Positions 1 to 8,609 are shown, counted from the stretch's first letter. The stretch: 29,338 nt of DNA from H111-94 sp034436045 (GCA_034436045.1 DAOTVZ010000243.1:1-29338); one strand, 5' to 3'. Notes: generated by a model from the letters alone, not told the origin. Translations and numbers: made by a program.

Positions 1-1415
1 CCGGAAACGATTATCATGTCTTTCTTACGGTCAACGATATAGAAGAAGCCGTTTTCATCCATTTTGGCGACATCGCCGGTATATAGGTAGCCGTCACGAA
101 TGGCATACGCCGTCTCCTCCGGCTTCTGCCAGTAGCCAGCCACGATCTGCGGTCCCTTGATAATCAGTTCGCCCACTTCGCCTACCGGCAATTCATGCCC
201 ATCTGCGACATCCACAATCTTGCCGATAGTATTTGGCACCGGCACGCCGACCGACATTGCGCCGGAGTCCGCGTCAACCGGCGAGAGGCCATTCATGGGC
301 GTAGCGGTGGCAGGCGAGGTAGTTTCTGTCAGGCCATAAGCATTGTGAATAACGATACCGGTTGCCGCTTTGAACTGCTCTACTACGCTGGGCGAAACAG
401 GCGCGCCGCCACTGTACACCTTCTTCATCGAAGAGAGATCGCGCGTCTTCAGATCGGGATGATTGAGCAAGGCAATAAAAACGGTGATGGCTGCGACGGT
501 AAAACTGCCGCGCCACTGTTCGGTCAGGCGCAGCATCTCGGCGGCATCGAAGCGGTAGAAGGTGATGATGGGCATACCGACCAGCGCCGCCGTCGTTAAA
601 TAGGCGATCAGACCGGTAATGTGGAAAAACGGGGCCACGCCAATGGCGACATCATCCTTTGTCAATTGCATCCAGGTGGCATAGACCGTTGAAGTAAATA
701 CGACGTTGCCATGCGTATTCATCGCGCCTTTCGGCAAGCCGGTCGTGCCGGAGGTATAAGTAAGAAAGGCCACGTCGTCCGCTGTCAACTGCGCAGGCTC
801 GATGGGCGTACCTTCATAGCCCGCGATGAGATCAAGCATATCCTGTGTATCGGGGAAACGCTGCCTTTTCGAGTTCGCCAGGAGCGTCGGCACTTCCCCT
901 TCCCCCGCATAATCCAGTTCGTTGGTGGTGATAACAAACTCTACCTTTGTCTCCGCTACCGTCTCTCGCGCCACGCTTTCATACAGCGACTCCAGACAGA
1001 TCAAGCCTTTTGCGCCGGAGTCGTTCAGGTGATAGGCCAGCTCTTTGCGCTTGAACATAGGATTGCAGAGGACGACAATCGCACCCAACTTCCAGATGGC
1101 ATACATGCTCACCAGAAACTGCGGAATATTTTGCAGATACAACGCCACTCGATCACCTTTTGTGACGCCATGCTCCCTCAACACAATAGCTAACGCGCTG
1201 CTCTGCCTATCCAGTTCGCGGTAGGTTACAACCTGATCAAAGTAGTAAATGGCTGCCTGCTCCGGCAACGCCTGGACGGTCGTCAGAAACATCTCCAGGG
1301 CGTTGATGAACTTTGGCGATAGGTCGGGCGGCACGTAATCGGCATAATATTTAAGCCAGGGGCGCGCTTCGTATACGCTGGAGGAACCACTACCTTGTCC
1401 TGGATGCTCCGTCAT
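1..1415 (-). CDS. AMP-forming acyl-CoA synthetase (long-chain fatty acid CoA ligase type), 3' end cut by window
   Basis: This enzyme activates a carboxylic acid, probably a fatty acid, to an acyl-adenylate and then an acyl-CoA. About 471 residues are visible and the reading frame runs off the window start. The ANL-family phosphate-binding motif TYTSGTTGLPKG lies at about residues 219-230. The YGLTETTS motif follows, then the YLYTGDV and DRKKDMIIVSG motifs just before the cut. The C-terminal lid domain with the catalytic lysine is therefore missing only because of the window edge. The ATG at 1415 is preceded by AAAGGG seven bases upstream, and an earlier overlapping ATG hits a stop at once. 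It is divergent from the DsbA-like gene. An inverted repeat at 1480-1499 lies upstream and may be its operator. The substrate chain length cannot be read from sequence. Confidence 0.93.
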   Translation of the reverse strand, partial: MTEHPGQGSGSSSVYEARPWLKYYADYVPPDLSPKFINALEMFLTTVQALPEQAAIYYFDQVVTYRELDRQSSALAIVLREHGVTKGDRVALYLQNIPQFLVSMYAIWKLGAIVVLCNPMFKRKELAYHLNDSGAKGLICLESLYESVARETVAETKVEFVITTNELDYAGEGEVPTLLANSKRQRFPDTQDMLDLIAGYEGTPIEPAQLTADDVAFLTYTSGTTGLPKGAMNTHGNVVFTSTVYATWMQLTKDDVAIGVAPFFHITGLIAYLTTAALVGMPIITFYRFDAAEMLRLTEQWRGSFTVAAITVFIALLNHPDLKTRDLSSMKKVYSGGAPVSPSVVEQFKAATGIVIHNAYGLTETTSPATATPMNGLSPVDADSGAMSVGVPVPNTIGKIVDVADGHELPVGEVGELIIKGPQIVAGYWQKPEETAYAIRDGYLYTGDVAKMDENGFFYIVDRKKDMIIVS

Positions 1416-1479
1416 GACATTGCCCTTTCTGTACGCGCGGTAAATAATGGGGAATCCCTAAGCAACAGAGATACACGAT

Positions 1480-1499
1480 AGGATGCACCATCGCATCCT
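1480..1499. promoter_or_regulatory. Inverted repeat upstream of the acyl-CoA synthetase gene
   Basis: AGGATGC and GCATCCT form perfect 7-base arms separated by 6 bases. The pairing extends outward by three more positions, one of them a T-G mismatch. It sits 65 bases upstream of the acyl-CoA synthetase start. The size and position fit an operator for a dimeric repressor such as a TetR-type fatty-acid regulator, but no regulator gene is adjacent. The operator role is inference. Confidence 0.4.
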
Positions 1500-1582
1500 G
1501 TCATAGTAAGAAGAATGCAGACAATAGTATATGTACCATAAAAAAGCTGCCTTGTATAGCCGGGATATTTCAGCATTTGAAC

Positions 1583-1612
1583 TTGACAGTAACCCGACTA
1601 TCGGCATATCCT
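1583..1612 (+). promoter_or_regulatory. Candidate sigma-70 type promoter for the DsbA-like gene
   Basis: A perfect TTGACA -35 at 1583-1588 is followed after 18 bases by TATCCT at 1607-1612, a four-of-six match to the -10 consensus. Transcription would begin near 1620, right at the palindrome 1623-1639. Confidence 0.4.
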
Positions 1613-1622
1613 ATGTGCAAAC

Positions 1623-1662
1623 ACTTCATTTTATGAAGTATGTAAGCTCATCACTTCATGAA
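1623..1662. promoter_or_regulatory. ACTTCAT operator-like repeats
   Basis: ACTTCAT-TTT-ATGAAGT at 1623-1639 is a perfect 17-base inverted repeat. A third ACTTCAT copy at 1653-1659 lies inside a second small palindrome, TTCATGAA at 1655-1662. The repeats sit between the candidate promoter and the DsbA-like start, where a bound repressor would block transcription. The regulator is not identifiable here. Confidence 0.45.
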
Positions 1663-1678
1663 AGGATACTTTCGTTTT

Positions 1679-2317
1679 ATGACAGCAGAAGCAACAACCG
1701 CACCAGCACGCTTAAACGTGCATGTTGATCCACTCTGCCCCCTGGCCTGGCGCACAGCGCTCTGGTTGCGCGAGGCTCGCAAGGTGCGGCCCATCGAAAT
1801 TACCTGGAAAATCTTCAGCCTGGAGATCGTCAATCGCAAAGAAGGCACCGAGCCGGATTATGTCAATGGCGCTGGCTGGGCCGCTCTGCGCTCGCTGGCG
1901 CTGGCCCGTCGGCGTAACGGGAACGAGGGCTTTGAAAAACTTTATGTGGCATTAGGTAATGCTGCGCATGGACGCAAAGAAAGCATCCGCGATCATCGCG
2001 TTGTCGCCGCCTGCACACAAGAGGCTGGTTTCGGCGAAAACTTCGTCAATGAGGCGCTGGCCGACGAAAGCACCATTCAGGATGTGATCAACGATCACCA
2101 GGAGGCGGTGAAGCGCTACTATGCCTTCGGTGTGCCGACTATCGCCTTCCAGGGTTCCGAAATCGGCTTCTACGGCCCGATCATCCACACCGTTCCACAT
2201 GGCGAGGAGGCGGGCGAGTTCTGGGATCACATCTCCTGGGAGCTACGCAACCCCAACCTCTTTGAGCTAAAACGTGACCGCGCTCAGGCCCAATGGGGGC
2301 CGGTAGCCGCCGACTAG
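1679..2317 (+). CDS. DsbA-family thioredoxin-fold protein, single-cysteine active site
   Basis: This is a 212-residue cytosolic protein without a signal peptide. The strand then DPLCPLAW (Cys20) matches the active-site region of the DsbA/FrnE and mycothiol-dependent reductase (Rv2466c-like) families. The cis-proline loop FGVPTIAF is at about 150-157. The second active-site cysteine of the usual CxxC is replaced by alanine, so it has a CxxA monothiol site. That suggests a thiol-conjugate, nitroreductase-like or glutaredoxin-like reaction rather than dithiol exchange. An upstream in-frame ATG at 1658 lacks a ribosome site. The ATG at 1679 has AAAGGA 12 bases upstream and is preferred. The gene ends six bases before the convergent ecfT stop. 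The physiological substrate is unknown. Confidence 0.8.
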   Translation: MTAEATTAPARLNVHVDPLCPLAWRTALWLREARKVRPIEITWKIFSLEIVNRKEGTEPDYVNGAGWAALRSLALARRRNGNEGFEKLYVALGNAAHGRKESIRDHRVVAACTQEAGFGENFVNEALADESTIQDVINDHQEAVKRYYAFGVPTIAFQGSEIGFYGPIIHTVPHGEEAGEFWDHISWELRNPNLFELKRDRAQAQWGPVAAD

Positions 2318-2323
2318 CAGGAC

Positions 2324-3070
2324 TTAACGGCCAAAGAGCAACATGGTAACACAACCGGCGCAAGCTAGCAGTAGTATTAATCCATCCCTTATACGCCAGC
2401 GAGCGCCGGTTACAGGTGTACGGACAGGAGCGCTGAAGCCACGCGCCTCCATTGCCTGGGCTAATTGATCGATAAAACGAAAAATCTCGCGTAGTAACGG
2501 TATAAGAAGAGCCAGATACTCCTTAAGATGTTGCCAGAACGGAGTGAAGCGGATGCCACGCGCCTCCTGGGCCTCGCGCACGTCCTGAAACGTAGACGCT
2601 ATCAGAGGTATGAAGCGAAGACCTGCACTTACCACGAACGCGATGCGTAATGGCAATCCCCACAGTTGTAGCGTTTCCACGATATTTTCAGGCGGAGCAA
2701 CGGCGAAGAGCGCCGCCGCCCAGGCGACCAGCGCCACGACGCGCCCACTTGCCGCTAGCATTGCCAGCAGCCCGCCTTCCCACCAGCTTGCCGCCATCAC
2801 CAGCACAAGAAACACCAGCAGCGCACGTAATGCCGCCAACAACTCCTTGTGCGCGCCGCTCAGTATAGCTATCCCCAGTGCTATGAGCGCCTCACTGATG
2901 AGCCAGCAAGGCTTAGTCGTCACGAGCAAGCCGATAAATCCTGCCAGAAAGGCCAGGAGCGCGGCCCCTGGGTCGAGCAGCAAAGTGGCCCCTGACTGCT
3001 GCGTTTGCCGATCAGCAGGACTTTGTGGCTCTTGTACATGTGACATAGACGATTGCTCTGCATCTTGCAT
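2324..3070 (-). CDS. ecfT: ECF transporter transmembrane component EcfT (CbiQ/YkoC family)
   Basis: This is the integral membrane coupling subunit of an energy-coupling-factor vitamin transporter. It links the substrate-binding S component to the ATPases. The 248 residues include several hydrophobic segments between about 28 and 165 and one at the C-terminus. The two diagnostic Ala-Arg-Gly coupling motifs are at 170-172 (EARGIRF) and 209-211 (EARGFSA), inside the amphipathic coupling helices. It lies 27 bases downstream of the fused ATPase gene and is the last gene of the thi operon, so thiamin precursor uptake is the likely role. The start is uncertain: ATG 3070 and ATG 3046 both have weak ribosome sites. 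Confidence 0.9.
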   Translation of the reverse strand: MQDAEQSSMSHVQEPQSPADRQTQQSGATLLLDPGAALLAFLAGFIGLLVTTKPCWLISEALIALGIAILSGAHKELLAALRALLVFLVLVMAASWWEGGLLAMLAASGRVVALVAWAAALFAVAPPENIVETLQLWGLPLRIAFVVSAGLRFIPLIASTFQDVREAQEARGIRFTPFWQHLKEYLALLIPLLREIFRFIDQLAQAMEARGFSAPVRTPVTGARWRIRDGLILLLACAGCVTMLLFGR

Positions 3071-3097
3071 AGAGTTCTTTTCTGACCGGTCTTGATG

Positions 3098-4885
3098 CTA
3101 CATAGCATGCTCCGCGATCAATCGTTGATGGAGACAATGCTCTAACTGGTAGGAGGCACTCGGCTCCAAAGCTGCTTGCTCTAACACCGCTTCATTTAGC
3201 ATAATGCGCTCCGGCATATCATCTGCTATCAGCCGACCGGCGACCAGGATCAGCCAGCGCGAAGCAAGAGCGGCGGCAAATTCGATGTCATGAGTGACGA
3301 TCACGACCGTTGCCCCGGTAGCGGCCAGTTCGCGGAGCAAGGTGACTAAGGAAGCGCGAGCGGTGGCATCGAGGCCGCTCGTGGGTTCGTCGAGAACGAT
3401 GACGCGCGGGCGTGAGGCCAGCGCCGCCGCCAGGCCCACCCGACGCTGCTGACCGGTACTCAGTGCGTATGGTGAATGGCTGAGAAGCGGTGCGAGATCA
3501 AGCGTGTCAATAAGCATGGTTCGCCAGTGCTTCGTTGCTTCTTCAACACCCAGAGCACGTGGCCCCGCCACCAGCTCCTCGGCCACAGTCGCACAAAAGA
3601 AGAGTCGTTCAGGACGTTGCGGCGCATAGCCAACAATACGTGCTATTTCGGCTACAGATTGACTGACAATACGTTTACCACAGATACGCACTTCTCCTTG
3701 TTGCGGTCGCACTAGACCATTTAAAGTGCGCAGCAAGGTACTCTTCCCCGCACCGTTGGGGCCGAGCAACGCGACAATCTCGCCGGGCCACAAAACGCCA
3801 CTTACATCTCGTAGCGCTGGTTCCGCAACCGTTGTTGACAACGCGCCGGTTTTATTGAGCCAGCTATACTCATGGGTGGATGCATAGGTATAGGTCACAT
3901 GGCACCACTCGACCTGGGGCCGTTCCTCGCCTGTCTTACCCTTCACAGCCTGCGATCCAACCTGCCTCGGCTTGAGAGAAGAGAGAGCGGGTAGAAGTTC
4001 GCCAGGCAAGCGCGCGATCAGTTCACGTGCTTCCTGCATATCCATTGGGACAGGCAACTCAAGATCAGCGTGGCATTGTAACACGGGGAGAATACGTTCG
4101 TGCCACCAGAGCGTTGCAGCAGAAGGTGCAACTCCCAGGTCGGGCCTGCGCAACACCATTGCCAAAACATCGCCTATAGACCCTTGTGAAATGATTGTTC
4201 CACCGCCCATAAGGGTGCAGCAGGTGGCATCTCTGCTATAGAGAACTGGTTGATGCTCAATGACGACGAGTCCAACTCCTTGAGCATAAACCTCTCGCAA
4301 GGCCGCGTAGACGAGCCGCCGCGCGCGCTCATCAAGCATGCTCATCGGTTCATCCAGTACGAGCAATCGTGGGGCGAGCGCCAGAAACGCTGCCAGCAGA
4401 ACGAGTTGCTGTTCGCCTCCACTCAGAGTTTGCGGCCCACGATGTAGCAGGTTCGTGATGCCCATAGCCGCTACCACGTTCTCAACACGTGCGCGCACCT
4501 CTGCTCGTGGAAGCCCCAGGCTCTCCAGGCCGAAAGCCAGTTCTCGCTCGACGCTACTGCTAAAGAGCTGGGTCACAGGGTCTTGAAACACACAGCCAAC
4601 GTGGCGAAACGTCGTACTCATCGGCATCTCAGCAGGGTCTATCCCACACACGGTAAGCTCCCCGGCAATTTGCCCCCCATAGAAATGGGGGATGGTGCCA
4701 TTGAGTGTACGAGCAAAGGTAGATTTGCCGGAACCAGAGGCACCGGTTAAGACGCACCAGGCCCCGTCGTCCAAATGCAGATCGAGATCATGGATAGCCC
4801 ATTTGGCTACGGCACTTCCCTCCGCTCTGACAGGGTAGCGATAGCCAAATTGCCTGGCAGAGACAAGCGGTACTCCATTGCCCAT
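3098..4885 (-). CDS. ecfA: Fused double ECF ATPase (YkoD-like, two ABC domains)
   Basis: This is an ATP-hydrolysing subunit of the ECF transporter with two complete ABC domains in one 595-residue chain. Domain 1 has Walker A GASGSGKST at 48-56, signature LSGGEQQ at 154-160, Walker B LLVLDEP at 174-180 and H-loop His211. Domain 2 has Walker A GPNGAGKST at 375-383, the variant signature LSTGQQR at 475-481, VIVLDEP at 495-501 and His532. Most ECF systems use two separate ATPases; fusion is known in the YkoEDC thiamin-precursor transporter. ATG 4885 overlaps the thiW stop by one base (TAATG) with AAAAGG upstream, indicating translational coupling. It acts at the cytoplasmic face of the membrane with ThiW and EcfT. 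Confidence 0.93.
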   Translation of the reverse strand: MGNGVPLVSARQFGYRYPVRAEGSAVAKWAIHDLDLHLDDGAWCVLTGASGSGKSTFARTLNGTIPHFYGGQIAGELTVCGIDPAEMPMSTTFRHVGCVFQDPVTQLFSSSVERELAFGLESLGLPRAEVRARVENVVAAMGITNLLHRGPQTLSGGEQQLVLLAAFLALAPRLLVLDEPMSMLDERARRLVYAALREVYAQGVGLVVIEHQPVLYSRDATCCTLMGGGTIISQGSIGDVLAMVLRRPDLGVAPSAATLWWHERILPVLQCHADLELPVPMDMQEARELIARLPGELLPALSSLKPRQVGSQAVKGKTGEERPQVEWCHVTYTYASTHEYSWLNKTGALSTTVAEPALRDVSGVLWPGEIVALLGPNGAGKSTLLRTLNGLVRPQQGEVRICGKRIVSQSVAEIARIVGYAPQRPERLFFCATVAEELVAGPRALGVEEATKHWRTMLIDTLDLAPLLSHSPYALSTGQQRRVGLAAALASRPRVIVLDEPTSGLDATARASLVTLLRELAATGATVVIVTHDIEFAAALASRWLILVAGRLIADDMPERIMLNEAVLEQAALEPSASYQLEHCLHQRLIAEHAM

Positions 4886-5496
4886 TACAGCGCCTTTTCT
4901 CTATAGATAAGAAAACGCGGTCGCACACCGGCACGCCAGAGGGCGATAATCGCCACGCAAGCCGCCAGTGATCCGACGATAGCCGCCAACAAGAAGGGGA
5001 TGATATAAATGGTAAAGATAAGGGTACGATGCAGCACGGCGGGAGCAACAATTGCACCATCAGCCAGCGCGCCCAGGAAACCCGTACCGATAATCTCTCC
5101 CCCCGCCGCTGCCAGTATAGCCAAAAGCACACGTCTGGGCATCAGCGCCTGACTTTCATTTACGCGCGCCCCAACCAGCACGCTCCGATAGGCCAGCGCT
5201 GCCAGCAGAGCGCCGATCATGCTACCCAGGTAAGCCAACGGCGTTCCCAGGCCGGTCGCGTTGCGGATCACAGAGATGACCAGCGCCGTGAGTACCGCAT
5301 ACACTGGCCCCAGGAATACTGCTCCGAGGACATTGAGGAAGCTTTGCACCGGATAAATCTTGGCCCCAAAGACCGGAATGCTAAGAGGAGAGAGAACGAC
5401 TCCGATAGCGACAAACAGAGCCGCCGTCGCTACACGTATGGCTTGCATGGCAGCGGGACTAACTCGATAGTTTCGGATTGGTGTCGGCTTCTGCAT
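4885..5496 (-). CDS. thiW: ECF transporter S component ThiW, thiazole-type thiamin precursor
   Basis: This is the substrate-binding membrane subunit of the ECF transporter, 203 residues with about six hydrophobic segments. FGAKIYPVQSFLNVLGAVF at about 43-61 and RNATGLGTPLAYLGSMIGAL at 78-97 match the ThiW family, which is associated with uptake of the thiamin thiazole moiety (hydroxyethylthiazole). Linkage to thiM, the kinase for that same compound, supports this. The start at ATG 5496 has a strong GAAGGGAAG site. A longer frame from 5568 would overlap thiE by 110 bases and is less likely. It overlaps the thiE end by 38 bases and the ATPase start by one base. It is ThiW rather than YkoE, although the ATPase is YkoD-like. 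Confidence 0.88.
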   Translation of the reverse strand: MQKPTPIRNYRVSPAAMQAIRVATAALFVAIGVVLSPLSIPVFGAKIYPVQSFLNVLGAVFLGPVYAVLTALVISVIRNATGLGTPLAYLGSMIGALLAALAYRSVLVGARVNESQALMPRRVLLAILAAAGGEIIGTGFLGALADGAIVAPAVLHRTLIFTIYIIPFLLAAIVGSLAACVAIIALWRAGVRPRFLIYREKAL

Positions 5497-6208
5497 GGCT
5501 ATCTTCCCTTCGCGCAGCCAGCGCACTCTGGACAACAGTAGACAGATGGCGTGCAGCAAGGGCAACATCGTCTGCCCCTATGACGGCGCTTATCACCGCG
5601 ACGCCAACGGCTCCCGCCCGAATCACCTCGCCCGCGTTCTCGGCAGTGATACCACCGATAGCGACCAGTGGCGTAGAGATGTCAGAGCGAACCGCCAACT
5701 CATGGAGCAAGTGCAGGCCGATGGCAGGCCCCGCGTCTGCTTTCGTCGGTGTGGCATAGATTGGCCCAACACCGAGATAGTCGGCCCCACCTGCAATAGC
5801 AGTCAGTGCCTCTTGCTGATTGCCTGCCGAGACGCCAAGAATACGCTGCGGCCCTAAAAGCCGCCGGGCAAGCTCAACAGGCATATCATCCTGACCGACA
5901 TGAGCGCCATCAGCATCAATAGCCAGTGCTACGTCGATACGATCATTGACGATCAACAGAGCGCCACGCTCACGAGTTAGCTGGCACAACGCCAGACCTT
6001 GTTCCACGAGCATGCGGGTACTGGCGGTCTTGTCTCGTAGCTGGATTACCGTTGCGCCACCATCGAGGGCCGCAGAGACGATGGCATACAGATCACGCCC
6101 ACGCGCCCACCCATGATCAGTCAAGACGTGCAGGGCCAGGCGAGAACGTAGGCCGCTCGCTATCCCTTTACACACGCGCTGTTCAGCAAATTCTGAGGAT
6201 GTAGACAT
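5459..6208 (-). CDS. thiE: Thiamin-phosphate synthase
   Basis: ThiE joins hydroxymethylpyrimidine diphosphate and thiazole phosphate to give thiamin phosphate. The 249-residue TIM barrel shows QLRDK at 56-60, the Mg-binding VND at 87-89, YLGVGPIYATPTK at 144-156, the phosphate-binding VAIGGI at 182-187 and a VAVISAV strand near the end. The loop usually read as GVSxHT is GVSAGN here (125-130), a substitution worth checking. The N-terminus is about 20 residues longer than usual. ATG 6208 overlaps the thiM stop by one base (TAATG), indicating coupled translation. Confidence 0.95.
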   Translation of the reverse strand: MSTSSEFAEQRVCKGIASGLRSRLALHVLTDHGWARGRDLYAIVSAALDGGATVIQLRDKTASTRMLVEQGLALCQLTRERGALLIVNDRIDVALAIDADGAHVGQDDMPVELARRLLGPQRILGVSAGNQQEALTAIAGGADYLGVGPIYATPTKADAGPAIGLHLLHELAVRSDISTPLVAIGGITAENAGEVIRAGAVGVAVISAVIGADDVALAARHLSTVVQSALAARREDSHAEADTNPKLSS

Positions 6209-7020
6209 TACATCAAACTCACTTTCTGACGGTGAGCAAGCATAGCTCCATCCAATGCTGCTACAGCATCCAGTAGATGAGAACGGAAGGTGCCGGGGCC
6301 GCCAGCTTTCTGGGCCGCCAACTCACCTGCTACACCCATACTGACCAGACCAGCAATGGCAGCAGACCAGTAGTCTGGCGTGACGGCAAGAAAAGCCGCG
6401 ATGAGGCTCGTCGCCATACAGCCGCTACCGGTGATAGCTGCCAGCAAAGGATGTCCATTTTCTACATAAGCACGACGCTCTCCACTGATAATGATATCGC
6501 GCGCACCAGTGATAGCAACGGTACAACTAAATGCGCGTGCGGCCTGGCTCGCAACATCCTCACGCTCTGCTGCAACCGCTATGGACTCCACCCCGCGTGT
6601 CTCAGCAGCAATGCCTACCAGCGCAGCCAGTTCAGCCGCGTTGCCTCGTACCACAGCAATACGTAATTCCTGCAATAGTCGCAAGGCGGTTTCGGTGCGC
6701 AAACGAGTAGCACCAGCGCCCACTGGGTCGAGGATAATGGGAATACCACGCTGATTGGCGCGTTTACCGGCGCGCAGCATCGACTCAATGCTGGCAGTAT
6801 CGAGCGTGCCGATGTTGAGTACCAGTGCCGAAGCCAGACCGACCATCTCCTCAACCTCTTCAATAGCGTGTGCCATGACAGGGAGAGCGCCAATTGCAAG
6901 CGTGATATTGGCGGTATCGTTCATCACAACCATGTTGGTGATGTGATGGATCAGCGGCTTCTGCTCGCGAATACGTTTGAGCAAGGTCGCGGCCTGCTGC
7001 TCTTCATATTGTTCCATCAT
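6208..7020 (-). CDS. thiM: Hydroxyethylthiazole kinase
   Basis: ThiM phosphorylates salvaged hydroxyethylthiazole to the substrate of ThiE. The 270 residues match the full family length. HHITNMVVMND at 25-35, LNIGTLD at 68-74, LDPVGAGAT at 97-105, VRGNAAE at 124-130 and the anion-hole TGSGC at 197-201 with Cys201 are all present. The start ATG 7020 (or 7017) has GAGGAG six bases upstream. It follows thiD by 51 bases and directly precedes thiE. Together with ThiW it forms a thiazole uptake and salvage pair. Confidence 0.96.
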   Translation of the reverse strand: MMEQYEEQQAATLLKRIREQKPLIHHITNMVVMNDTANITLAIGALPVMAHAIEEVEEMVGLASALVLNIGTLDTASIESMLRAGKRANQRGIPIILDPVGAGATRLRTETALRLLQELRIAVVRGNAAELAALVGIAAETRGVESIAVAAEREDVASQAARAFSCTVAITGARDIIISGERRAYVENGHPLLAAITGSGCMATSLIAAFLAVTPDYWSAAIAGLVSMGVAGELAAQKAGGPGTFRSHLLDAVAALDGAMLAHRQKVSLM

Positions 7021-7071
7021 TGATAGCTCCTCAGTACTCCCCTTTGCATGAATGCAATCACCTCTTCCGTT

Positions 7072-7896
7072 CTACACTGCTTCCCATTGCCAGAAGTGGG
7101 CGATAGGGCCATGACCGTGACCGATGCCGGGCGCATGGCGAATCGCCTCGGTCACGTAATGTTTGGCATGCGCAACAGCTTCTACTACAGGCAAACCACG
7201 CGCTAAGTAGGCCGCGATGGCTGCGGAGAACGTGCAGCCGGTGCCATGCGTGTGGGGAGTTTCAATACGCACGGCGCGGAACTCGGTAAATTGCTCTCCA
7301 TCAAAGTAGATATCAATCGGCTCAGCGGCAGAATGGCCTCCTTTCACAACGACGTGTCGTGGCCCCAGAGCGTGAATAGCGCGCGCGGCGGCCCGCATGT
7401 CATCGAGCGTTTCAATGCGCCGTCCCGTCAACACTTCTGCTTCGGGCAAGTTGGGCGTCACGACCTCTGCCAGTGGTAAAAGGATGCTGCACAGCGCAGT
7501 TACGGCCTCCGGCTGCAACAAGGGGTCGCCGCCTTTGGCCCGCATCACCGGATCAACTACCACGCGCAAATTCCAGGCACGGATACGCCCGGCCACCGCC
7601 TCAATGATCGCCGGACTAGAGAGCATACCTGTCTTAGCCGCATCGGCCCCGATATCCTCAAGCACAGCATCAATCTGGGCCTCGACTAATGCGGGCGGTA
7701 GATCGTAAGCAGCACGCACCCCCTGCGTGTTCTGCGCTGTGATAGCAGTCAGTGCCGAGAGGCCATAGACACCCAGCGCGACAAAGGTTTTCAGATCGGC
7801 CTGAATGCCCGCCCCAGCACCGGAGTCAGAACCGGCGATGGTGAGCGCTCTCGGTAGATACATATGTGCAGATGAAGCACGCTCTTGTGAGGTCAT
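7072..7896 (-). CDS. thiD: Hydroxymethylpyrimidine/phosphomethylpyrimidine kinase
   Basis: ThiD phosphorylates hydroxymethylpyrimidine twice to give the diphosphate used by ThiE. The 274 residues carry the ribokinase-like signatures AGSDSGAGAGIQADLK at 21-36, VVVDPVM at 112-118, TPNLPEAE at 147-154 and HGTGCTFSAAIAAYL at 217-231, with catalytic-loop Cys221. ATG 7896 overlaps the tenA TGA by one base (TGATG) with AAGGTGG upstream. A longer frame up to 7944 would overlap tenA and is not preferred. TenA upstream supplies salvaged pyrimidine. Confidence 0.96.
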   Translation of the reverse strand: MTSQERASSAHMYLPRALTIAGSDSGAGAGIQADLKTFVALGVYGLSALTAITAQNTQGVRAAYDLPPALVEAQIDAVLEDIGADAAKTGMLSSPAIIEAVAGRIRAWNLRVVVDPVMRAKGGDPLLQPEAVTALCSILLPLAEVVTPNLPEAEVLTGRRIETLDDMRAAARAIHALGPRHVVVKGGHSAAEPIDIYFDGEQFTEFRAVRIETPHTHGTGCTFSAAIAAYLARGLPVVEAVAHAKHYVTEAIRHAPGIGHGHGPIAHFWQWEAV

Positions 7897-8609
7897 CACT
7901 CCGGCCACCTTTCCAGTTGCCAGGCCATCTCCCAGAACAGCCATTCATAGCGCGTACTGATCAGGAAAATCTCGTGCAGACGGGCTTCAGCATCCGGGCT
8001 GAGAGTAGCCGCGCGGGCATCCAGATGTTCTCGTATCCAGGCCCCAACAGCATCGAAATCCGGCGAAGCATAGGTATTCAACCAATCTGCGTAAGGATGA
8101 TCGGCGGAGGGCAGTTTTTCACCGACCAGATGGCAGCCCACCTCAGCATAGATCCAGGCACATGGAAGAATGGCCGTGAGAATCTCCGGCAAGGTGCCGG
8201 TGGCGGCAATGTGGAGCAAGTGGCGTGTATATGCGTAGTTAGTCGGGGCCATCGGCGTGGCCGCCATCTGTTCCGGTGTCAGCCCGAAACGCTTGCCATA
8301 GTTGCGGTGCAGTTCCGCTTCCACCAGCAATGTCTGTAACAGAAACTTGCCAAACTGCTCCATTTCGTCATGGTCGGTGGTCTTCGTGACAGCATAGCCA
8401 AAGGTTTTCGTGAGTTCATCGAGAAAACGCGCGTCCTGACGAATGTAAAACTCGAAGTTGGCACGCGGCAAGGAACCATCACCTAACGCAACAACAAAAG
8501 GATGCGTAAGCTGGCTTTCCCAGAGTCGATGTACTCCCTGACGCAAACGTGTACTCAGGCTCGACGATGAAAGCTTCTCCGGCGAACGAGACGACGTGTT
8601 CTGTATCAT
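7896..8609 (-). CDS. tenA: Aminopyrimidine aminohydrolase / thiaminase II (TenA)
   Basis: TenA hydrolyses degraded thiamin pyrimidines (aminomethyl- to hydroxymethylpyrimidine) and can cleave thiamin. The 237-residue all-helical protein has the family residues: Asp59 in IRQDARFLDEL, the nucleophile Cys150 in LPCAWIYAE, and Glu222 plus Glu228 in RYEWLFWEMAW near the C-terminus. The start ATG 8609 is preceded by AAGGAG nine bases away. A start at 8633 would leave no such site. It is the first gene after the TPP riboswitch, and its product feeds ThiD, so the operon is built for salvage. Confidence 0.94.
   Translation of the reverse strand: MIQNTSSRSPEKLSSSSLSTRLRQGVHRLWESQLTHPFVVALGDGSLPRANFEFYIRQDARFLDELTKTFGYAVTKTTDHDEMEQFGKFLLQTLLVEAELHRNYGKRFGLTPEQMAATPMAPTNYAYTRHLLHIAATGTLPEILTAILPCAWIYAEVGCHLVGEKLPSADHPYADWLNTYASPDFDAVGAWIREHLDARAATLSPDAEARLHEIFLISTRYEWLFWEMAWQLERWPE

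Noticed and set aside
711..1193. 160-codon plus-strand frame at the window start
   Set aside because: It is the complement of the acyl-CoA synthetase gene, which contains clear ANL motifs.
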